Assembly (NCBI GenBank): GCA_029948255.1
Contig: JALIZF010001674.1
Coordinates: forward strand, 310,001 to 374,000
Source: Telmatactis stephensoni
Taxonomy: Eukaryota > Cnidaria > Anthozoa > Actiniaria > Isophelliidae
Direction of reading: 5' to 3'
DNA: 64,000 bases
In this document: piece by piece, positions 40,098-53,300 of the stretch
How positions within the stretch are numbered: position 1 is the stretch's first letter
Layout of the letters: the number at the start of each line of letters is the position of its first letter
Translations under genes and position numbers: made by a program
Notes under the pieces: generated by a model
What the model saw: the letters and a program-made list of their open reading frames with translations, nothing else
What the model was told of the DNA's origin: nothing
Databases searched by the model: none

Positions 40098-41000
40098 GGC
40101 AGAGGCGATTACCAGAAAAAATAGACGTACCTATATTGTGATTAACGCTCTAGTGGAGTCGAAAGCTGAAGCTACGCTTTTAAACATCTACTCAATGTCT
40201 CAAGAATTTAACACTGGACAACATCCAGGATTATTCAGTAATATTGGGCAGAGTCGTGCGTTGGTATTGCCGTCTCGAAAGTACACTATTACATTAAATC
40301 ACTCCGCTTCTAATGGCTGAGGCTATGTCAACGCGAGTTTTGATAAATTTGAGAACGCATGTTTTTTCTGTATGTTTTGACACCTTCATGCAGGCAAACG
40401 AGAAATGCTGTTTTAGACGCAATAAACTCTACCGTATTAGCCTTATCATTTGACGTTTGGTTTTCCGAACACATCAGGTTATGCATGGTCGGTGGTCAGG
40501 TTTGAAATTCTATTTCCAGACTGTATTATTAGAAACATAGCTCCTCCACTCTTTAAAATTTTCCATATCACAAGTTGCTAGAGTAAAAAAAACCGGAAAA
40601 TTTTTCCTGGTGAAAACTAGCTCTAAACGAGTGGCACTCATTCCAATTTCCTTGTGCCGTGATGACTGACTTAATAGGGCGGGAAAACCTGACATTGACG
40701 TCAAATGGCCAGGTCAGTATGTTATCATATTCACCATGAAAAATTTTCAGTTCTAAAAGATCCCCTGACCATATCCTTTTCCAAACAAGTTTTATTTTGT
40801 ATCCATTAGTATACTCTGAGTATAGAATGAGTTACTGAATATGGGTGTTAGGGTCGGGGTTTAAGTTGGGGTTGGGGTTAGGGTTAGGGTTAGTTGAAAT
40901 GTTGGTAGGGACCCTATGTCAGCCGACACGTATTGTCCTGACACTTCGATCTATAAGTGTGTGGCAGTTTGTAGTTGTCCACGTATTGTTCTGAATAGTA
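40098..41000. other. Duplicated 5' flank with TTAGGG-type run
   Basis: Paralogue of 1715-2440 and 58330-58960. At 40872-40893 there is GGGTTAGGGTTAGGGTTAG, an interstitial telomere-like run. Unit 4 has a related run at 58815-58828. No gene. Confidence 0.65.
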
Positions 41001-41017
41001 TAAACCCTATTGTAGTG

Positions 41018-41460
41018 TGTAATAGCTGTAGTACCTATAGTACGTGTAGTATCTGTAGTATCTGTAGTACCTATAGTAGCTGTAGTAGAGTGATTTTCAC
41101 CGGACTGTGAAATAGATACTAAGCTAATAGACACTAATAGACTCTGCACCCATTGTTTTCTTTCGTTGCAATACAACTATTAGATACTATTAAACACTGA
41201 CTATTAGTAATTGTTTCACAGTCCGATGAAAATCACTCTACCTATAGTACGTGTAGTATCTGTAGTACCTGTAGTAAGTGTAGTGCCTGTAGTATATTTG
41301 TAGTACCTATAGTACCTGTAGGAATAGTAGATTTAGTACATGTGGTAGGTATAGTATATGTAGTATCTATAGTATATGTGATAGGTGTAGTGCCTATATT
41401 ACCTGTAGTAGCCGTAGTATCTGCAATACTTGTATTAGTCGCTATAGGACCTGTAGTATG
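41018..41460. repeat. GTAGTA-based minisatellite, interrupted by a foldback insert
   Basis: Degenerate tandem repeats of about 9 bp (GTAGTACCT, GTAGTATCT), ending near GTAGTATGTAGACC. The homologous array at 58958-59245 is uninterrupted. The open frame over it (valine-rich) is a by-product of the repeat. Confidence 0.85.
41086..41240. mobile_element. 155-bp foldback insert in the minisatellite
   Basis: Ends TAGAGTGATTTTCACCGG and its near-complement CCGATGAAAATCACTCTA give about 27-bp TIRs. Unit 4 lacks the insert. Confidence 0.8.
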
Positions 41461-42084
41461 TAGACCTGTATATGCTCAGTCCACTGTAAGAGCAAGTTGC
41501 AAGTTACACTTAACTTGCCACATACAAAAGTATCAAGACGAGGCTACATTTCATTCGTAATAAGACAAAAGTTTTAGCACGTAGCCTCGTTCTGAGACCT
41601 TTGTAAGTGGCAGATAAAGCATATCTCGCAACCGGACTATCAGATTATAATGCCAGTATCCACATTCAGTCCTCGACTGGCTTTTATTATACATGACAAA
41701 AATCAAGTGCAACTCGCAAATTTCAAATTTTCTTTCATAAAACTGTTAGCTACACTCGTTGATCCACTTGAATTTGAACATTAATTTGTGACGAGAAATA
41801 CATTGTTAATAACAGTACCACAATGGAAAACCGAGACATGAGCTAAAGGCGATAGGAGATAGGTAATTACACTCTTCACGCGGTTACGGTTGGGTTTCTG
41901 ATTTTATCAAGGAAGTCAACAATTAGATATTCATATCCAATGTTCAGAGCAAAACGAACAGAATATGTAATTAATGACTGTGATTGTAATTTATATTTGT
42001 CGGATTGTACAATAACTTAATAACATAAATTTCGCATTTTCTTTTTCTTTTAAAATTGTGATCATAACGCGTATTCCGCAAAGG

Positions 42085-42978
42085 GTTTTCAAGTCGCAAT
42101 AATTGTAAATTGAATATCTAACTTATCTCTTCACTCACAACACAGCGAAAATTCAAAGTGTTTTGATGACGGAATAATTGTAAATTGAGTAAATTAGCTC
42201 TTGACTCACAATACAGCGCGCATTTAAAGTGTTTTGTTGACGGAATAATTGCAAATTGAATAAATTATTTCTTCGCTGACAACACAGCGCGCATTCAAAA
42301 TGTTTTGATGACGGAATAATTGTAAATTGAATAAATTATTTCTTCGCTGACAACACAGCGCGCATTCAAAATGTCTTGATAAAGGAATAATTGCAAATTG
42401 AATAAATTATCTCTTCGCTCATAACACGGCTCGCATTCAAAGTGTCTTGATTACAAGATAATTCCAAATCGAATAAAATATTTCTACACTCAGAACACAG
42501 CGCGCATTCAAAGTGTTTTGATGACGGAATAATTGCAAATTGAATAAATTATTTCTTCACTCACAATACAGCGCGCTTTCAAAGTGTTTTGATGATGGAA
42601 TAATTGCAAATTGAATAAAATATCTGTTTGCTCACAACACAGCTCGCATTCAAAGTGTTTTCAAGTTAGAATAGTTGTAAAGTAAATAAATTATTTCTTC
42701 GCTCACAATACAGCGCGCATTCAAAGTGTTTTGATGACGGAATAATTGCAAATTGAATAAAATATCTGTTTGCTCACACCAAAGCGCGCATTCAAAGTGT
42801 TTCATATGACGGAAGAATTGTATTTTAAGAAATGATTTCTTCGCTTACACCAAAGCGCGCATTCAAAGTGTTTTGATGACGGAATAATTGCAAATTGAAT
42901 AAAATATCAGTTCGCTCACAACACATCGCGCATTCAAAGTGTTTTGATGACGGAATGATTGAAAATTGAATAAATTAG
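42085..42978. repeat. 71-bp satellite array 1, about 12 monomers
   Basis: Diverged tandem monomers with the core CACAACACAGCGCGCATTC, AAAGTGTTTTGATGACGG and AATAATTGCAAATTG. Same family as the array at the right end of the window. Confidence 0.92.
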
Positions 42979-43689
42979 ATTTTGGCGCTTTTTGAACATA
43001 TTTGTAAAATAAAAATTTGGTTTAAAATGTAAATGTTTTCTTTTATTTGGAATGTTTTGTTTATTGTTAAAGTAGATTTATCAATTCGATAACAGAAAGC
43101 CGCGCGCCCATGGCCATGGCGTTATAGACGCACGAGAGAAAATATAATGAACGATTAACAAACGTAAGAGTGACACGAGGCGTAGCTTCGCTTCTGACAA
43201 ACTATCAGATTTTGACGGCCACAGGAACAGAAAACTACGTTTCAATACTTTTATGTAAAATCTACAAAATAATGTCTCTGTAGGCACCGCAAGAACTCAA
43301 AAGTAAAAAAGGACACAATTTATCCATTTATTTGATGACTATGATGTATGCATCGAACTATGCAACTTGCTATACAAAATTACATAACTATACAAATATG
43401 TACACTAGTAGATTCAAATAAGTTGACAAATAACTGATTCAAGCACTTAAAGTAACCCACATAGACTAATATAAAGTCTCATTGACCGAGTCGCTAGTCT
43501 ACAAAATCTGATATCAGTTCATGTTACGGTCCGCCATATGAATCACAGGTCAATCACATTTATATGCTGGATTATCGTTGTGAAAAGATAGGGATTTATT
43601 GGGTGTGAACACAACATGAATTGAAAATCACTGATCATAAGGGTCTATTAAAACACTGAGTGAACACAGGGCCGTAACAAGGGGAAGGG
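42979..43689. other. Gene-free stretch with a half-copy of a foldback element
   Basis: 43087-43200 (AGCCGCGCGCCCATGG...CGTTATAGACGCACGAGAGAAAATATA) matches one arm of the foldback at 52611-52794. The rest shows nothing. Confidence 0.5.
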
Positions 43690-44520
43690 CCGGGGGGCAA
43701 ATATTTTTAATGCCTTCACTTTACAGCGTACTTTTTAAGTTGTTTAAGCATGTCATGTTTACTTCCATCGAGAATGAAATGGCCAATCTTATCCCACAAT
43801 AATTTGTTGTACGTCAGAAAAGAACGATTCAACCTTTAGCCAAAACCCCTCAAGTTTTCAACAAAGACTTTTGGAAGCAAATTTAGGTTCTGCACCCTTA
43901 CAGCCCAAACGTATGACCAGCTATACAGGACCGTAGCTACCATGAAGCAAGCGAGGCAGTTGCCTCGGTAAAATTTCAGATATTGATCTATTTTTCTAAT
44001 TTTCTTGATATCGTTTGTGTCGAGAAACGACCACCGCAAAAGAAATTCAGAACTTTGGCAACGAAGGACCTTAATTTAGTAAGGATTAGACATTAAGTAT
44101 ATTATCAATACTGTCTCATATCAGATATGCCTTTTCTCTTCTTTTTCGTTGCCAGAATGTGCAAAATTGTCATAACTTCAATACACAATTAATATGTCGC
44201 AAATGCCTTTCAAAACGATGGGAATCGCATTTCCGAGCTGGGGTCTGAATTTCAAAATGTTTCGGGGTAGCATGCCACCAACCCCCGCCCCCCCCCCCCC
44301 CCCCCCCCCCAGTTGCTCCCGCCTTTGGTGGTCGATTGCCTCACTAAACATTTTAGTCTGGCTACGGTCCTGCTATAATATATGTATGCACATTCTTTTG
44401 AAAGAGCAATCATCCAATCAGCGAGAATTCTCTTGTCTTATCTCTTATCCAAGCTCTAATTGGAGGATGGCGTGTATACGAATACATTTACAGTTTTGAG
44501 TTTCTTGCTGTAAGTCTGAA
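43690..44520. repeat. Second copy of 3900-4680
   Basis: Duplicated segment of unit 3 with a C22 run at 44287-44310, where unit 1 has CGAACCCCCTAG. No gene. Confidence 0.55.
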
Positions 44521-45316
44521 TCTCACTATAATTACTATCATAGTTATCATCATTATTGTTATCGTCATTAGTACTGCTATTTTATTACATTTAAGGATTT
44601 TTCAAGGCATCTTCTCGTTCACCACAATTCCCACTGTTTAAGAAATTCTATACAAAAAGACTAGGAGTACGTCTATATTAATCCGCCTCAATTAATGCCA
44701 TGAGTAGGCCTTCAACCCACTCTTAATTAAAGTGACCCTAGCTAATTTGAAATTTGGATAATCGTTTTTTTCATGAATTGAAAAGCTGGATGGCCTAATT
44801 ATCTTGAATATGAGGATGTCTACTGTTTAAATTATGAGTATTTGAGATCGGAAAATGCAAATAAGGTGACGTCAACCCTACGCCAGTTCTCCCAACAAGT
44901 TGCGGTCGAGAGAAAACAAATTCAATTTCTCCCCCGTAACAACACCCAAACTACGCTTCGAATTTGCCATGTTCCCCATGTCGAAGTTTTGTCATAATAA
45001 GACTAGCGAAAGTTTTTGTTAAATGGGAAGCAGCTGATAAATAAAATCGAAGGAAGATTTTCATGTTTTAACCAATGAGATAAGTGCTTTAAACAATACC
45101 GCAGTTAAGGCCTAACGTATTTTTATGCCGTTAGGCCCCCTAGTTCTTACGCGCATCGTCACTTAAGATTCCAATACAGAGACTTGCAAAATTAAAAACA
45201 AGTTTATTAGTTATCTTGAAATTTTATTTTTAGAACTGCGTAATCCTATCATTAAGTGTAATAAACATGTTTTAATTTGTTTGCTCTGTTGACATGGCCG
45301 TGACTTTAGAGCAATG
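44521..45316. other. No feature recognised
   Basis: AT-rich flank on the 3' side of pseudogene H3. No duplicated or coding feature apart from short matches. Confidence 0.45.
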
Positions 45317-46400
45317 TTATTCTAAACTTGTTAGTTCCAGTTTTATGCATGAAAACTGTGCCATTGTAACATAGCCTTTTTGATTTTTTTTATCAATCAC
45401 GAATTAGCAGGACTTTAATCTTCAGAAAGGAGCACAAACAGCCTGTGTAATACCTGTAACTGATACGTGCTTTAAATAATAAGGCATTGGATTCCCCTGA
45501 TCAGACAACATGAACTTGCAAACTTTCGAGAGAAAAGGCCAGGCTAGTTCTATATCATAGCAGAAACGCATTAGGGGATTTTCAACAAAAAAAATGAAAT
45601 TTATATCCACGCTCGTGTGAGTAGAATGGCTGACTTTTCACGTCCAAATTCTTAGGATGTTCATCAGCAAATTGTCGCCAAACGTTCTTTATTTCCCACA
45701 CATAACTGTAACGCCCTTCGTCTTCTTCTATCATTAAAGGGGCATTTGAGGGAATCTGTTTTACTATATCTTGAATTGTAGGGGGAATCAGCTTCTTCAT
45801 CATTTCGTTTACTTGTTTCTGAGCGGTTCCTACTGCATGCATATAGGGCATTTGGTCTCTCATTTCATTCATCTGTTTTGCAGTTTCGTTTTTCATTACG
45901 TCCATTAGTTTTAGAGTGTATTCGTTGGTAAGATAGCTGCTGCTAGCATTCTGTTCAGTGAACTTAGAAGTACTTGCTCATCTCATCCATCTGTTCTGCA
46001 GCTGTGTTTTGCATTTGATCCATTTGTTTTTTGAGTGCATTTGTTGGTAAGGGTGACTGCCTTTTGCATTTTTGGATATCTCATTCATCTGTTTTGCAGT
46101 TTCGTTTTTCATTTCATCCATTTGTTTTTGAGTGCGTTCGTTGGTAAGGGTAGATGCTGCTAGCATTCTGTTCATCTGAACTTAGAAGTACTTGCGCATC
46201 TCATCTATTTGTTCTGCAGTTTTGTTTTGCATTTGATCCATTTGTTTTTGACTGCGTTTGTTGGTAAGGATGGCTGCCTTTTGCATTTCCTCCATTTTAG
46301 CTTGGAGGTTTTTGGACATCTCATCTCACATGTTTTGCAGCTTTTGCGCATGCCATATCAAGATGATGTTTCACGTGGTTTTCAATATGGTCATCCAAAT
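45317..46400 (-). pseudogene. H3: coiled coil plus MATH exon, multiply frameshifted
   Basis: Counterpart of H1. The coiled-coil repeats are longer (about 45905-46350) and broken by frame changes. The stretch 45905-45582 reads continuously from the coiled coil into the MATH start (I-E-E-D-E-G-R-Y-S-Y-V-W-E-I-K) and the PFYSHERGYKF core. It then shifts frame at about 45590, with the next part at 45610-45422. A four-base insertion lies near the C-terminal codons at about 45348. Not functional as one protein. Confidence 0.75.
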
Positions 46401-46529
46401 CTTTTCTCTCTTATATACAAATATAAAGTTAAGGTAGATAACTATAAAAAATAAACTAATTAATAATTGCGTATTCTAAATGTGAAAGCATGCTAGAAGC
46501 AGTACTACAAATTTCTATTAAAATCTGAA

Positions 46530-46930
46530 ATGCCACCAGGGAAAAAACTACTTCTATACCTCTCAGTCCTACATTTGAATAAAGAAAAATGTTCTTGTAA
46601 AGAATATGTTCAACATCTCGAATTCCTGGCGTTTAACGCAAAGAAAAGAAAACTAGAGAGAAACACCATTCCAGATATATGCTGGGAGAGCAGAGAAGAC
46701 GTTGAAAGACTGACAAATAAGCAACTAACACTATGTTAAGGTATCTGGAAACAAACCGCAATTAATTGAACTAGTACTTGTGCATGCCAATGGTTCTGGG
46801 ACATATATATCAGCATTATGAAGATACCCTGGAAGAAGATGAAAACACGTCCAGTGAGGATATTTCTCGTGCAGAGCTTTAGAGTATTGTTCATCGCAGA
46901 TAATGGCTACGTAAATATGTAAAGGTAATA
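46530..46930 (+). pseudogene. Second copy of the plus-strand remnant
   Basis: Open frame 46530-46739 is followed by the same acidic-region sequence as 6902-7110 with an internal deletion near 46868. No recognised family. It shows the segment duplicated with the unit. Confidence 0.3.
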
Positions 46931-47224
46931 TAAATTTCAGTGTGCATTAATTCTTCCCCGTAGCTCGAATATGTGTGTGTGTGTGTTGGGGGGGGGGGGG
47001 GGGGGGTGTTGGTAGTCATTTCATCTTAAAAGGGAGGGGGGTAAGAAGTTATTCTACATTTAGTACAGGGGAGGTTTAACTTCATCTTAAGGCCTACTTT
47101 GCTGATTTTAGAACCCAGATAAATATTGCACAGTCCCTTATAGGGCACATATACATAAAAACATATTTCACTCACAAAAACTGCATGATGAGTACATTAC
47201 ATAATCTTATCATCATATTTACAT

Positions 47225-47358
47225 TTTGAATGCCTGCTCCAAGCATTACTTACAGAAAATGTTTCTGCATTTCGTCTGTACAGGTTTTGTCAAAACACAT
47301 TGGCAAATAAATAACTAGGTCCTCGGAACCTTCTCAACGAACTCAAAGTCGTACCATC
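47225..47358 (-). pseudogene. H3 RING exon, decayed
   Basis: Y-D-F-E-F-V-E-K-V-P then a frameshift. The first zinc Cys pair is damaged and CGH is altered. A TTAA MITE has landed immediately upstream, at 47364. Confidence 0.6.
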
Positions 47359-47363
47359 TTTAA

Positions 47364-47659
47364 GGCGCTGTTACACTGTGCAATTTTCCACAGCAACTTG
47401 CAATATTTTACTCGCACCCAGAGCTCCTCAGAGCGAAATGAGAAATTGCGTATGCGCTCATAGAAAACGTGCCTCAAAAATTGCGAGGAAAGTTGCTGCA
47501 GGGGTGATACACTGTGCAATGGCATTGCAAGTTGCTGCAATGCGTTGCGAAAAGTAGACCTGAGTTTTACTTCATGCAACGCTACGTGCAACAACAAAAA
47601 AATTGCGAGACAACCCCCGTTAAAAAGTGCAATCCTCCAGCAACTTGTTTCGCAGCGCC
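47364..47659. mobile_element. TTAA-flanked MITE, TIR GGCGCTG
   Basis: About 296 bp inserted in CTTTAAAC. Units 1 (8090-8100) and 2 (20262-20272) keep the empty site. Ends GGCGCTG...CAGCGCC with TTAA (or TTTAA) on both sides. A TTAA target is typical of piggyBac and Kolobok groups. The interior repeats TTGCAAGTTGCTGCAA-like words. Confidence 0.8.
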
Positions 47660-48182
47660 TTTAAACGAGAAGTAATGCAGACCAGCACTTCCTGCTTCGT
47701 TTCGGATGTGTCCGAAGCTAGGTCTCTTTACCCAGTCCCCTCGATCAAAATATGACTTCATGCGCATAAAAAAGCATGAAAAAAAAAAAAAAAAAAAAAA
47801 ATCAAGATCAGTCTGCTATAACCTTATATGACATTCGAAGTGTTGTGTCTAGAATGTAAATCTATTGTTTCAAACAATACTCGATTATTACGTTTCATTA
47901 CATAGATTAAAAAAATCATCTTAGCTCAACTTCGATCGTTTCCGATCCAGGCGCTTTTCCTTCGTTTTGTGCATGGTTAGTTGTGTGGCTGCTAAAACTA
48001 CTATTACGTATTCTTTCCCCTCTCTTGACAGGACATACAGTAGTTCACATCATTATTTATAATGAACAAAGAAATAAAATGTAATGAAATAAAATCGTGG
48101 TTTATTTAGGATATCGATGTTGCCTTGACAACAAATGTTTACTCTAACTCCATCATGCATAATAATTACATATTTCCCTTAG

Positions 48183-48374
48183 TAGGCGTCCCACACTAAA
48201 TTGGCTTTTTCCATTATCGAAAATTCTTCCAAGTAAACGTTTTTTAATTAGATAAATCATACTGCCAGTGGATAAACAGATCATTGACCATCAAATTTTT
48301 TAATTAGAAATTCCCCTTTTTTTGAAGTAAAAATACATAAAATGGAAAAACCAATTTGAATTGAAACGCCTTTA
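48183..48374. mobile_element. MITE-like insertion in unit 3
   Basis: Absent from the paralogous sites near 8629 and 20795. The inverted ends share GGCGT and AATTGG..TTTTTCCATT. Target duplication unclear (TTAGTA/TTAATA). Confidence 0.6.
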
Positions 48375-48645
48375 ATAGGTTACTCTGCTTAAAATGAGCT
48401 AAAATGTCAGCTTCTCTGTCACATGATTTATGAAATTAATGAAAGTCGTTGTGGCAGTGTAAGAAACGAATAGAAAAAAATATGCAGAATTTAAGTATCT
48501 AGCTTAGCGCACGCTACACGAAAGCCAAGTGAGACTCTTGCACCAAAATATATGTAGCAACGTGGGTTCGAGACCAATCGAGCCAAATATTTTCTTTTTT
48601 GACTCTTGTCAGTGACCGCGATAACCTGTAGAGCTTATCCGCATA

Positions 48646-48754
48646 ATAGGCCCTTTGCAGCACGTCACAATGGTTTCCAGCTAACAGGACATTGAAATTC
48701 TTCTGTTTTGCCCTCCAAACAGAGCTGCATTCCAACATGCTGCAAAGGGCCTAT
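48646..48754. mobile_element. 109-bp MITE, TIR ATAGGCCCTTTGCAGCA
   Basis: Perfect inverted ends (TGCTGCAAAGGGCCTAT on the right). Empty sites at 8918-8930 and 21045-21055 read GCATAGTTTGTCATT. Confidence 0.83.
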
Positions 48755-49477
48755 TTGTCATTTTCTCTCGTTTTAAACCTCGTGTGAACAACGACTTGGA
48801 ACACAATCCCCTCTCTCATTGGGTGAAATTGAATTATGTGTCTCTTTAGCATCAACGTAGTCGATATAAAGGCTATATGATACTTGGTATATTACGCGCG
48901 CTCTGATTGGTCGAGAACTGTGTGATTACCAGTACACCTACATAGATGGTGTCATTGAATCTTATGTGCGTTCTGATTGGCTAGTATGTTTCGATAGATA
49001 TTATATAAAACAAATAGATTTCATTTAGCAGCGCGTGTAATCGATGCACAGAAGACATCAAAATGTGGCGATAACAACAGTCACATCGTCAACTTCTTCT
49101 CGTGGCATACTTTTTTGTTCTCATGCACCACCCATTTTGACGTCTCTGTGCACGATTAGAACAAACACCACCCATTGTATCAAATTTAGTATTTTTTTGG
49201 AGATAAATTTTATCAAATTTAGTATCTTTCTTTTGGAGATAGCGTCTTGTCATCTAAAACAACATTAAATTTCAAAAACACATGAAAAGCAAGACATATA
49301 TGACATACTTAATGCAAGTGTTATATTTCAAGTACAAATATCTAGACTCCCAAATTCAGTATATCATAAATCTAGTATACTGAACTACATCAAATTTATC
49401 TCGGACGATTAAATCAGCAAAACATTATTTTTCTGTTTTATTTTTTATAACTTGAATATAATAAACTGTTATTTTAA

Positions 49478-50326
49478 TCATGTCATTTCTAGTTTTATGA
49501 AAGCTGCTCCATTAGTAACATAGTTTTCCATGAAAGCCTTTAAGACAATAAATGAGTGCAATAGTAATATTTGTTTTTGGGAAAATCCAGGAAAAAATTT
49601 AGCGGGACGAATACCAGGCTTTGCAATCTTTTCAACTGATATGTGCTTCAGTTGATAAGGAATTGAATTCCCATCTAACAAGATTAACCTGCAAGCTTTC
49701 GGGGGATAAGGCCAGGGTAGTTGTTTATCATATTCACCATCTATGATTATCAGTCCTACATTTACATCAAATTGATTACTTTCCTGATAATCATAGGGTT
49801 GTAAATTTAAAAGAAATTTATATCCACGTTCGTGTGAGTAGAATGGATCACTCTCGACTTCCTGGTAGATTAGTCGATCATGAACTCCACCTTTAACTTG
49901 TCGCCAAAAGTTCTTTATTTCCCACACATAACTGTAACGCCCTTCGTCTTCTTCTATCATTAAAGGGGCATTTGGGGGAATCTGTTTTACTATATCTTGA
50001 ATTGTAGGGGGAATAAGCTTCTTCATTTCCATCAACTGTTTCTGGGTATTTTCCACTGTATGTTTTTTCATTTCATCCATTTGTTTTTGAGTGCCTTCAT
50101 TGGTAAGGGTGACTGCCCTTTGCATCTCATCCATTTTAGCTTGGAAGTGCTTGTTTATTTTATCCATTTTAGCTTGAAAGTCCTTATACATCCCATCCAT
50201 CTGTTTTGCAGTTTCGTTCTTCGTTTCTTCCATTTGTTTTTCAAGTGACACAACCTTTTCAACTGCAATATCAAGATGTTGTTTCACGTGGTTTTCAATA
50301 TGGTCATTTAAATCTTTTCTCTGTAC
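49478..50326 (-). CDS. G3 last exon: coiled coil plus MATH/TRAF domain
   Basis: Starts after CTTAG with V-Q-R-K-D-L. The coiled coil contains an added M-D-K-I-N-K-H-F-Q-A-K unit. MATH: R-Y-S-Y-V-W-E-I-K-N-F-W-R-Q, PFYSHERGYKF, V-G-L-I-I-I-D-G-E-Y-D-K-Q-L-P-W-P, ending K-L-E-M-T. No stop inside. Confidence 0.88.
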   Translation of the reverse strand, partial: VQRKDLNDHIENHVKQHLDIAVEKVVSLEKQMEETKNETAKQMDGMYKDFQAKMDKINKHFQAKMDEMQRAVTLTNEGTQKQMDEMKKHTVENTQKQLMEMKKLIPPTIQDIVKQIPPNAPLMIEEDEGRYSYVWEIKNFWRQVKGGVHDRLIYQEVESDPFYSHERGYKFLLNLQPYDYQESNQFDVNVGLIIIDGEYDKQLPWPYPPKACRLILLDGNSIPYQLKHISVEKIAKPGIRPAKFFPGFSQKQILLLHSFIVLKAFMENYVTNGAAFIKLEMT

Positions 50327-53300
50327 CTAAGGTCAGAGGAGAATCCTGCGTGAGTGAAAATGATACCGAAACTTATATGTACATAGGCATTTAACTTCTA
50401 AATCAAGGAGATACACGTAACTTGACTGGCATGATCTTGATAAACGTTAAATATAAGCCAAAGAGAAAGAGAAAGAGAAAAAACATTTGATTAGCATTTT
50501 GAAAAGTATACAGTACGACGCATACAACGATTCGATGAAGTGCATGTATAAACTATAATCGAGTTATCATTTAATTGCAACGAACAATGACTTGAGATCA
50601 AGACAAATGAGGACAAGCATGCTACAGTAGAATCTACTGCATGTTACCCTACCTTATAGTTGCAGCCAATATTCTGAAAACTGCAAGCCACACTGGTCAG
50701 CGGACACTCATTTGATAGATGACTTGTAACCTTACATTTAATAACATATTCGTTAGCTGTTTGACGAGGATTTTTATCGGTCATACCTACTCTTTAAAGT
50801 TTATTGTGTGATTTGTGTTAAACAATCAGATAAACATAGTTCTATTATTATGTACAATTGGCATATTACTTAAACTGATTGGTGGTCAGGTGAAAGTGTG
50901 AACAGCCAATGACATCTCAGAAAATTATGTGTGCTAATTCTGATTGGTTGAAATATTTTCAAAAATATTATATGAAATACATGGTCATACTTTCAGTTGT
51001 AGCTAGCTTTGCAAACTCGAAAATTTCGCCAAAAAATTCATAGCGCGCCTGATGAACCGCTATTTAGTTTCCAGTATGAACAATCTATTCTTTGGAATGG
51101 CCAATTAGAGGAAACTTTCTACATCCAGGAAAATAGCTTCTGATTGTTTAGTTGAAGTTTAAAATGGCAAAATTAAAAAAATAATTTAATTTTCCACGTC
51201 CAAAGTGCATTCCAGAAGAATTTAACATTTCATGTACGCAGTTGCTCTTCCTGCATAACAAAGGCCACAACCCCGTTTGAAGGTTCAAATTTGGCTATTC
51301 AATTCTCTTGTAATTCTAGTTTTGTAATTACCTCTTCTCTTTTTATGGTCTTTTGACACTCGTTTGGACAGCTAACGGGACACTTTGGACATTGATTGAT
51401 GTGGTCCTAGTTAATATTAGGATGTAAGATTGTGTGAGTTTAAGGTTGTATGACGGCAACGCTGACGACGACGGTAGAGAACTATCGGATTAAGCAAGAA
51501 GAATAAGGCTGACACGTGGAATGTTTAGTAAATAGGTAGATTTCAACCGTCTTCTGTCAATTCACAACGGAAAGTTTCACGCTGTACTGAGAACGCGAAC
51601 GCCTAAGCCTTTTTCTTTCATAATTTGTTTTACCACATACCGTTCATGGGTTTGGTAATATTATGGGATAATGAACACAAGAATCAAATGTTAACGAATA
51701 CAAGAAAGCATAGATTGAGCAAAAACTGAATAGGTCACTTTTACACTAGTCACGTCGTCATCGACGTTGTCGTCGTACAATCTTAAACTCCCTAATAAGG
51801 TGAAGTGACGTCAGTAATGATTTGGAATACAATATAAATACACACTATTCTCGTACTATGTTTGGCAATGAGTTAATCATCTTACCGTTAGTAAGCGATA
51901 AATGTTACCATTGTTGCAATGCGGACATCGAACAATTCTAAACAGACATTCCTCTTGCACATGTTTAACCATTTCACAACGAGGTTTTCGTTCAATGCAA
52001 CTTTTGTTGTCACACTCAACAACTTTGTAATCACAACGGGTATCGTGACTCTGTAAAAAAATTACAGTACTTATTTAAACTTCTGCATAGAATTGCTGCG
52101 TTGTATGTTACAGAGCAAATTTGGTCAGTAGGGCTTCACTTGCTCGGAACGTCTTTTCTCATTGGTTCGATGGAGCAAAAGAATCTATTGTTGTTATTGC
52201 CGTTTTCAAAAGTTTCTTTTGTTTAGATTCTAGGGTAATAAACCAATTGAATGGCATCTTCCGAGACAGTGCGACCTTACCCAATTTGTATCCTTCTAGC
52301 GCTGCGAAACACAGGCAATTTCTTGCCCATGCTGGTACCGGACTGGTAATACGAGTATTTGTTCTGCAGCTCTGTGACACGGACCAGGAACAATAACAAC
52401 TAGCAGCAGCAAAAAGAACAACGACAACAATGCCAACAACAAAAACGCTTAAATTTACAATAAACACTATTTTTGTATGTGCACTTTAGCATACTTTATA
52501 ACATAGCTACAATCTTACGCGCGCTCTGATTGGCCAAAAAGCTATAAACTATTTCCCCATGGGCTGCACGCGGCTCCGTTTTTAACGTTCTAGGCTCTGT
52601 TATAAATCAATTAGACAGCAGAAAGCCGCTTGCCCATTGCGTTATAGACGCACTTGAGAAAATATAAAGAACTCTTAACAAACTAGAGTCGCACTCGGCT
52701 ACGCCTCGTGCCACTCTTACGTTTGTTAATAGTTCTTTCTATTTTCTCTCGTGCGTCTATAACGCCATGGGCGCGCGGCTCTCTGTTGTCTAACTGATAA
52801 TTAGCGGATAGATAGATAGATAGTTTATTATAAAATCCCTCATTGCAGATAACAGAATTGATAGAATTGATAAAGTTAACAATGAGCAAATAAAATAACA
52901 TTGTTATACACTTCTAATTTCCATCATATCTCACATGCAAAAATATTACCTGCGAATATACCAGTTTATTCAACTTTGTATTTCGCTATGTATCTAAATT
53001 GTTTGCTGTAAAGACTTCTACAACGGCATTTTTGACACAATAACAAATCGTGTATTTTTTCGTTCATGTTTCAGATGTTTTATATATGAGTAAAAGACAT
53101 TACGTGACCAAACGCGTCAGGTCAAATAGAACCTAGTTCCATGGAATATATATATTAAATATGGTCTGGTCCAGACTTTCGATATTAAAATTCAGTACAA
53201 AAACCTCTCAAGATCTCTTGAATGATTGAATGAGAAATATAATTGACTTGCCTCTATGTGTGTTTGTTTAGCAACATGTAGGGTGAGAAATTGGTAGATT

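Noticed and set aside
40872..40893. True chromosome end suggested by TTAGGG repeats
   Set aside because: Only about three units, flanked by duplicated sequence on both sides, and repeated at 58815. It is interstitial.
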